Assembly: GCA_900556165.1 (NCBI GenBank)
Contig: USNP01000020.1
Span: forward strand, 1-8,149
Length of the DNA: 8,149 nt
Source: an uncultured bacterium
GTDB taxonomy: Bacteria > Patescibacteriota > Saccharimonadia > Saccharimonadales > Saccharimonadaceae
Reading direction: 5' to 3'
How positions within the stretch are numbered: position 1 is the first letter of the stretch; every line of letters starts with the position of its first letter. The translations under genes and the position numbers were made by a program. Positions 5,381 through 8,149 of this stretch are shown here, one piece after another. The notes under the pieces are model-generated. The model was not told the origin of the DNA, did no database searches, and saw only the letters and a list, made by a program, of their open reading frames with translations.

Positions 5381-8083
5381 TTATTCGGCTTTACTTTTGA
5401 TACGGAGGCCAAGAAGACCTGCGAAGAAAGCGATAAGGCTGAATAATCCGAAGTTTGAAGTTTTCTCACCTGTATTTGGTAATACTTTCTTGGTGTCGGC
5501 TATTTTGCTTGTAGCTAACGGTGCTACGTCCGTTGGTTGAACAGTATTTGTAGCAACTTTCACATCAGTTTGTGGTGATGTTTGAGTTGTTTGTTCTTGA
5601 TGAACTACTACAGGTTCTACGATTTTTCCGTTATTGCGGCTTGCGGCAACTTTGAAAGTCATAGCATAGATACTGAAGTGATCGGTTTCAAAAGTAACCT
5701 TATCTGTATCTTGTTTGAACTTCAATGCCTGTAAGGTACCGTCTGGAGCAACATAATAGACATTTTCAACTGGCTTATCGGCAGAAAGACTTACTAGAAC
5801 CATGCCGTTTGGCTGGATGGCTTTACCATTTGCGTCATATAAATGAATGTCGAAGGCCTTGTAGTCTTTTGATTCAAGTGAAGTCGACTTTGTTTCTTCT
5901 ACCTTGATATAGCTGACATTTTTGAGTGTTGCTTCTGAACCATGCACTTGAACGCTTCCAGCTTTGTTCGAAAGAACACGAGTATTGTTTGGGATGGCTG
6001 GATTAAGCGTAGGCGTTACAGGAGTTGTCGGTGTTACTGGAGCAACTGGATTCACAGGTTGTTCGGTTGGTTTCTCTGGCTTAGCAGGTTGTGGTTGATC
6101 TGGAACAGCTGGTGCAACTGGTTTTGGTGTGTCGGGAACTACAGGTTTCTCGATTGGCTTTTCTGCTGGTTTCACTGGTTTATTAGGCTGTGGTTGATCA
6201 GCTGGAACGGTAGGAATACTTGGCTGCTTGTCTGGCTTAGGTTGCTCGCTTGGCTTAACTTCAGGTTTCACTTGCTCGGCTGGTTTTTCAGCAGGGTTTT
6301 TAAACAAGAAAACGTAAGTTTGATAGGTTTCACCAAGTAGATAGTATGAATGAGTTTTAGTTTTCTCATCATAACGATTTTTGTCTTCTCTTGGGAAGTC
6401 TGGATAATAAAGTTCTTCTAGTTTTTTATCCTTAGTTAAGGTATAAACCTGGATATCTTCTTTCTTCTCTTTTGATTTGATAGTTAAAGAGATACCACCA
6501 CCTTGGAGAGTTTGATTTGTTCCGTAAGTTGGATTTTCATTTTTGTTAGGAACTTCATAGAAGATTGTATAAGCTTCGTAGTTCATTCCTTCCAACTCTG
6601 GAACTTTTACTCTAACAAGAGCAGGTCTAAACCTATTATCCATATCTTTAAATCCACTATCTTTAAAGTTTATCTCTTTACCGTTTTCGAACATCGGTCT
6701 ATTGAAATTCGAACTAAAAGTACTGGTTTTTATATGAGAGCCTGCATGAAGAAAATCTGGTTCAGCTGTCCACCAACCGTAAGATGTTTTTTCTACATTT
6801 TCAGTAGGGAGTGGAATAGCAAGGTCGTTTGTTGTTAGAGTAGGGCGACCTGCTCCGTTAAACCAACGTTTTGGCTGGTTGGTTCTATAAGGAATCTTTT
6901 GCAATCCAGCATTCTCAGCTGGTTCCACTGGTTTAGCAGGTTGTGGTTGTTCTACAGGCTTAACTTCTGGTTGAGGGTTTTCTGCTGGTTTTGGAGTTGG
7001 AATTTCAACCGGCTTGTTCTCAGCTGGTTTCGGTTGCTCAGTTGGCTTAACTGTTTCAACTGGTTTTGAAATTTCAGCAGGTTTTTCCGTTTCCGCTGGT
7101 TGCGGATCTTTCGGTTTTTCTTCTACTGGTTTATTTTTAGTGTAAACAAAATAGTAGCGGAAAAGATTATCTCCTTTACCATTTTTGTAGCCAGAACCAC
7201 GCAAAGCATAGGCTGCATCATAACTAACTCTGACAACTTTTGGATCTGGGTCAATATCTGGATGGTCTGCAGCTGATTTTACGACGTGGCTAAAAGTGTA
7301 GTCGGAGAATTTTTTTGCTGTTAGTATTCCATCTGCACTATCTCTATCAGTATCGAATCTTGACGAGACAACTGTTGCATATTTTGGAACATCAATCCTT
7401 GATTCATTGGTGTATCCATGCTCCTTGACACGATCAGCATCTAAGAAATCTGCTTGGATTTCGTATGTTCGACGAGTCGAATCTGGTAAAGTAGGAAAGC
7501 CTTGCCCATTTGTTCCGGGAACTGGTGTGGCTAAAAATTTGTCAAAATCTATTCCAGAAAGTGCGTAATGTTTTCGATTAGCTTCATCTCGAATCTTGTC
7601 GTTCTCTTCTTTAGTCATAGACATGACTGCGCCAGCTTTGTATGCTAAATCTTCCGCCACCATCTTCTTCATCTCTTCAGAATCTGTTATAGGTTGTTCT
7701 GGTTCAGGCGTTATGATTGGTAGGCCTGGCTCGGGTAGCTGATTAGTTGGATCGACGTTGTATTTTTTCTCGATCTCAGCATTTTTCTTATCTTCTGCGA
7801 TAGCCTCATCTGTTCCGTTTGCAAGAATGTTGCCCTCGGTCGAAGGTTTTTCGACAGACACGGGCTCTTCTACTTGCTTTTCAGCAGGTTTCGAAACTTC
7901 TTTTCCTGGTTTTGGCTTAGCGATTGGGTCGAGCATACTGAAATCAACCCAGCTACCATTAGGTTTAGCAGCAACATTTGTCTGCGGCGCAACGTTTTCC
8001 TCGGCATGCACCAAAGTTGACACTGCAGCACTAAGAGTTACAGCAGAGAAAGTGACAATACCTAGTTTAGTTAGTTTATTCAT
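5381..8083 (-). CDS. LPXTG cell-wall-anchored surface protein with Pro-rich stalks (adhesin-like)
   Basis: A 900-aa secreted protein. Residues 1-27 form a signal peptide (basic start, hydrophobic core, VHA cleavage), without a YSIRK motif. A charged N-terminal stretch (28-171) leads to globular region 1 (about 172-317), Pro/Glu/Lys stalk 1 (318-391), globular region 2 (about 393-597), and Pro-rich stalk 2 (598-699). A beta-type domain (about 700-811, ending ETDHFSIYAMTF) follows; similar segments lie near the anchor in Firmicute surface proteins. Then come a Thr/Gln-rich spacer, the sortase motif LPNTG (868-872), a hydrophobic segment (877-893) and a basic tail, RIKSKAE. No cysteine occurs. 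Attachment to another cell or a host surface is inferred; no named binding domain was recognised. The ATG has a strong AAGGAGG 7 nt upstream. Arginine codons in the middle (229-565) are mostly AGA/AGG, unlike all neighbours. A sortase must be encoded elsewhere. Confidence 0.9.
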   Translation of the reverse strand: MNKLTKLGIVTFSAVTLSAAVSTLVHAEENVAPQTNVAAKPNGSWVDFSMLDPIAKPKPGKEVSKPAEKQVEEPVSVEKPSTEGNILANGTDEAIAEDKKNAEIEKKYNVDPTNQLPEPGLPIITPEPEQPITDSEEMKKMVAEDLAYKAGAVMSMTKEENDKIRDEANRKHYALSGIDFDKFLATPVPGTNGQGFPTLPDSTRRTYEIQADFLDADRVKEHGYTNESRIDVPKYATVVSSRFDTDRDSADGILTAKKFSDYTFSHVVKSAADHPDIDPDPKVVRVSYDAAYALRGSGYKNGKGDNLFRYYFVYTKNKPVEEKPKDPQPAETEKPAEISKPVETVKPTEQPKPAENKPVEIPTPKPAENPQPEVKPVEQPQPAKPVEPAENAGLQKIPYRTNQPKRWFNGAGRPTLTTNDLAIPLPTENVEKTSYGWWTAEPDFLHAGSHIKTSTFSSNFNRPMFENGKEINFKDSGFKDMDNRFRPALVRVKVPELEGMNYEAYTIFYEVPNKNENPTYGTNQTLQGGGISLTIKSKEKKEDIQVYTLTKDKKLEELYYPDFPREDKNRYDEKTKTHSYYLLGETYQTYVFLFKNPAEKPAEQVKPEVKPSEQPKPDKQPSIPTVPADQPQPNKPVKPAEKPIEKPVVPDTPKPVAPAVPDQPQPAKPEKPTEQPVNPVAPVTPTTPVTPTLNPAIPNNTRVLSNKAGSVQVHGSEATLKNVSYIKVEETKSTSLESKDYKAFDIHLYDANGKAIQPNGMVLVSLSADKPVENVYYVAPDGTLQALKFKQDTDKVTFETDHFSIYAMTFKVAASRNNGKIVEPVVVHQEQTTQTSPQTDVKVATNTVQPTDVAPLATSKIADTKKVLPNTGEKTSNFGLFSLIAFFAGLLGLRIKSKAE
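5987..6292 (-). repeat. Pro-rich stalk 2 coding repeats
   Basis: Residues 598-699 of the surface protein are degenerate Pro/Glu/Lys/Val repeats. The unit DQPQPxKPxKPxE occurs twice (629-641 and 662-674), and a close relative, EQPQPAKPVEPAE, lies in stalk 1 (378-390). Later the stalk turns to Pro/Thr/Val. It probably forms an extended rod holding the outer domains away from the wall, and it is a likely site of length change by recombination. Confidence 0.75.
6911..7132 (-). repeat. Pro/Glu/Lys-rich stalk 1 coding repeats
   Basis: Residues 318-391 are degenerate units built on KPAE, KPVE and QPKPAE, rich in Pro, Lys and Glu and without aromatic residues. The stalk separates globular regions 1 and 2. 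Its last unit resembles units in stalk 2 at both protein and DNA level: TTAGCAGGTTGTGGTTG on the plus strand occurs in each. Confidence 0.75.
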
Positions 8084-8090
8084 AATTTTT

Positions 8091-8097
8091 CCTCCTT
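8091..8097 (-). promoter_or_regulatory. Strong Shine-Dalgarno site of the surface-protein gene
   Basis: AAGGAGG on the minus strand, 7 nt before the ATG at 8081-8083, fixes the start. No fitting -10 box lies in 8098-8149: the closest, TACATT at 8101-8106, would start transcription within the Shine-Dalgarno site. The promoter is therefore probably beyond the right edge, giving a leader of more than about 60 nt. Confidence 0.85.
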
Positions 8098-8149
8098 GGG
8101 AATGTAAAAGTTTTTCGAAAAGAAAATCTCACCAAAAACAAAAAAGAAA

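Noticed and set aside
5942..6340. Trp-rich 132-codon plus-strand ORF
   Set aside because: It is the antisense of the Pro-rich stalk (CCA read backwards gives TGG) and has no promoter or binding site.
5987..7132. Repeated Pro-rich DNA as a possible CRISPR or other regular array
   Set aside because: The units vary in length and keep the reading frame, with no constant repeat and unique spacer pattern; they are protein stalk repeats.
202..8083. Alternative genetic code (TGA as Gly or Trp)
   Set aside because: All five proteins are full-length under the standard code, glycine and tryptophan use GGN and TGG, and no in-frame TGA was found.
8101..8149. TACATT as the promoter of the surface-protein gene
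   Set aside because: Transcription from it would begin within the Shine-Dalgarno site, and no -35 box is at a workable distance.

Overview
This 8.1 kb AT-rich window holds five protein-coding genes, all complete. No RNA gene, mobile element or CRISPR array is visible. The best guess for the source is a Patescibacteria/CPR bacterium, most likely Saccharibacteria (TM7). That guess rests on the compact layout, a KH protein with a long acidic tail, an archaeal-type UPF0200 kinase-like gene, promoters set directly against start codons, and the style of the ArgRS. A low-GC Firmicute such as Gemella or a lactobacillus is the main alternative. All five CDSs use the standard code, end in TAA or TAG, and contain no in-frame TGA, which argues against the TGA=Gly lineages (Gracilibacteria, Absconditabacteria).

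Layout, left to right. (i) 1-80: a probable leftward promoter for a gene outside the window, then a perfect 13-bp terminator stem. (ii) 202-2913, minus strand: a two-gene operon of a 777-aa P-type cation ATPase followed after 24 bp by a KhpA-like KH RNA-binding protein. (iii) 2914-2967: a 54-bp divergent spacer holding two overlapping promoters. (iv) 2968-4653, plus strand: argS, closed by its own hairpin terminator. (v) 4705-5304, minus strand: a UPF0200/dephospho-CoA-kinase-like P-loop protein, convergent with argS. (vi) 5381-8083, minus strand: a 900-aa LPXTG-anchored surface protein with two Pro/Glu/Lys-rich stalks, an adhesin-like candidate.

The first four genes are housekeeping: ion transport, RNA binding, tRNA charging, and nucleotide or cofactor phosphorylation. 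The fifth looks accessory. Its arginine codons are unlike the rest: 10 of 23 are AGA/AGG against about 5 of 68 in the other four genes, and all ten fall in the middle of the gene. This suggests a mosaic or imported surface protein.

The most striking regulatory pattern is that all three genes that start a transcript inside the window and lack a Shine-Dalgarno site carry an extended -10 box (TGN-TANNNT) exactly 7 nt before ATG. Such genes should give leaderless or nearly leaderless mRNAs. The two genes with a clear Shine-Dalgarno site are the downstream operon gene and the surface protein. All counts given here were made by eye, without alignment or database search.
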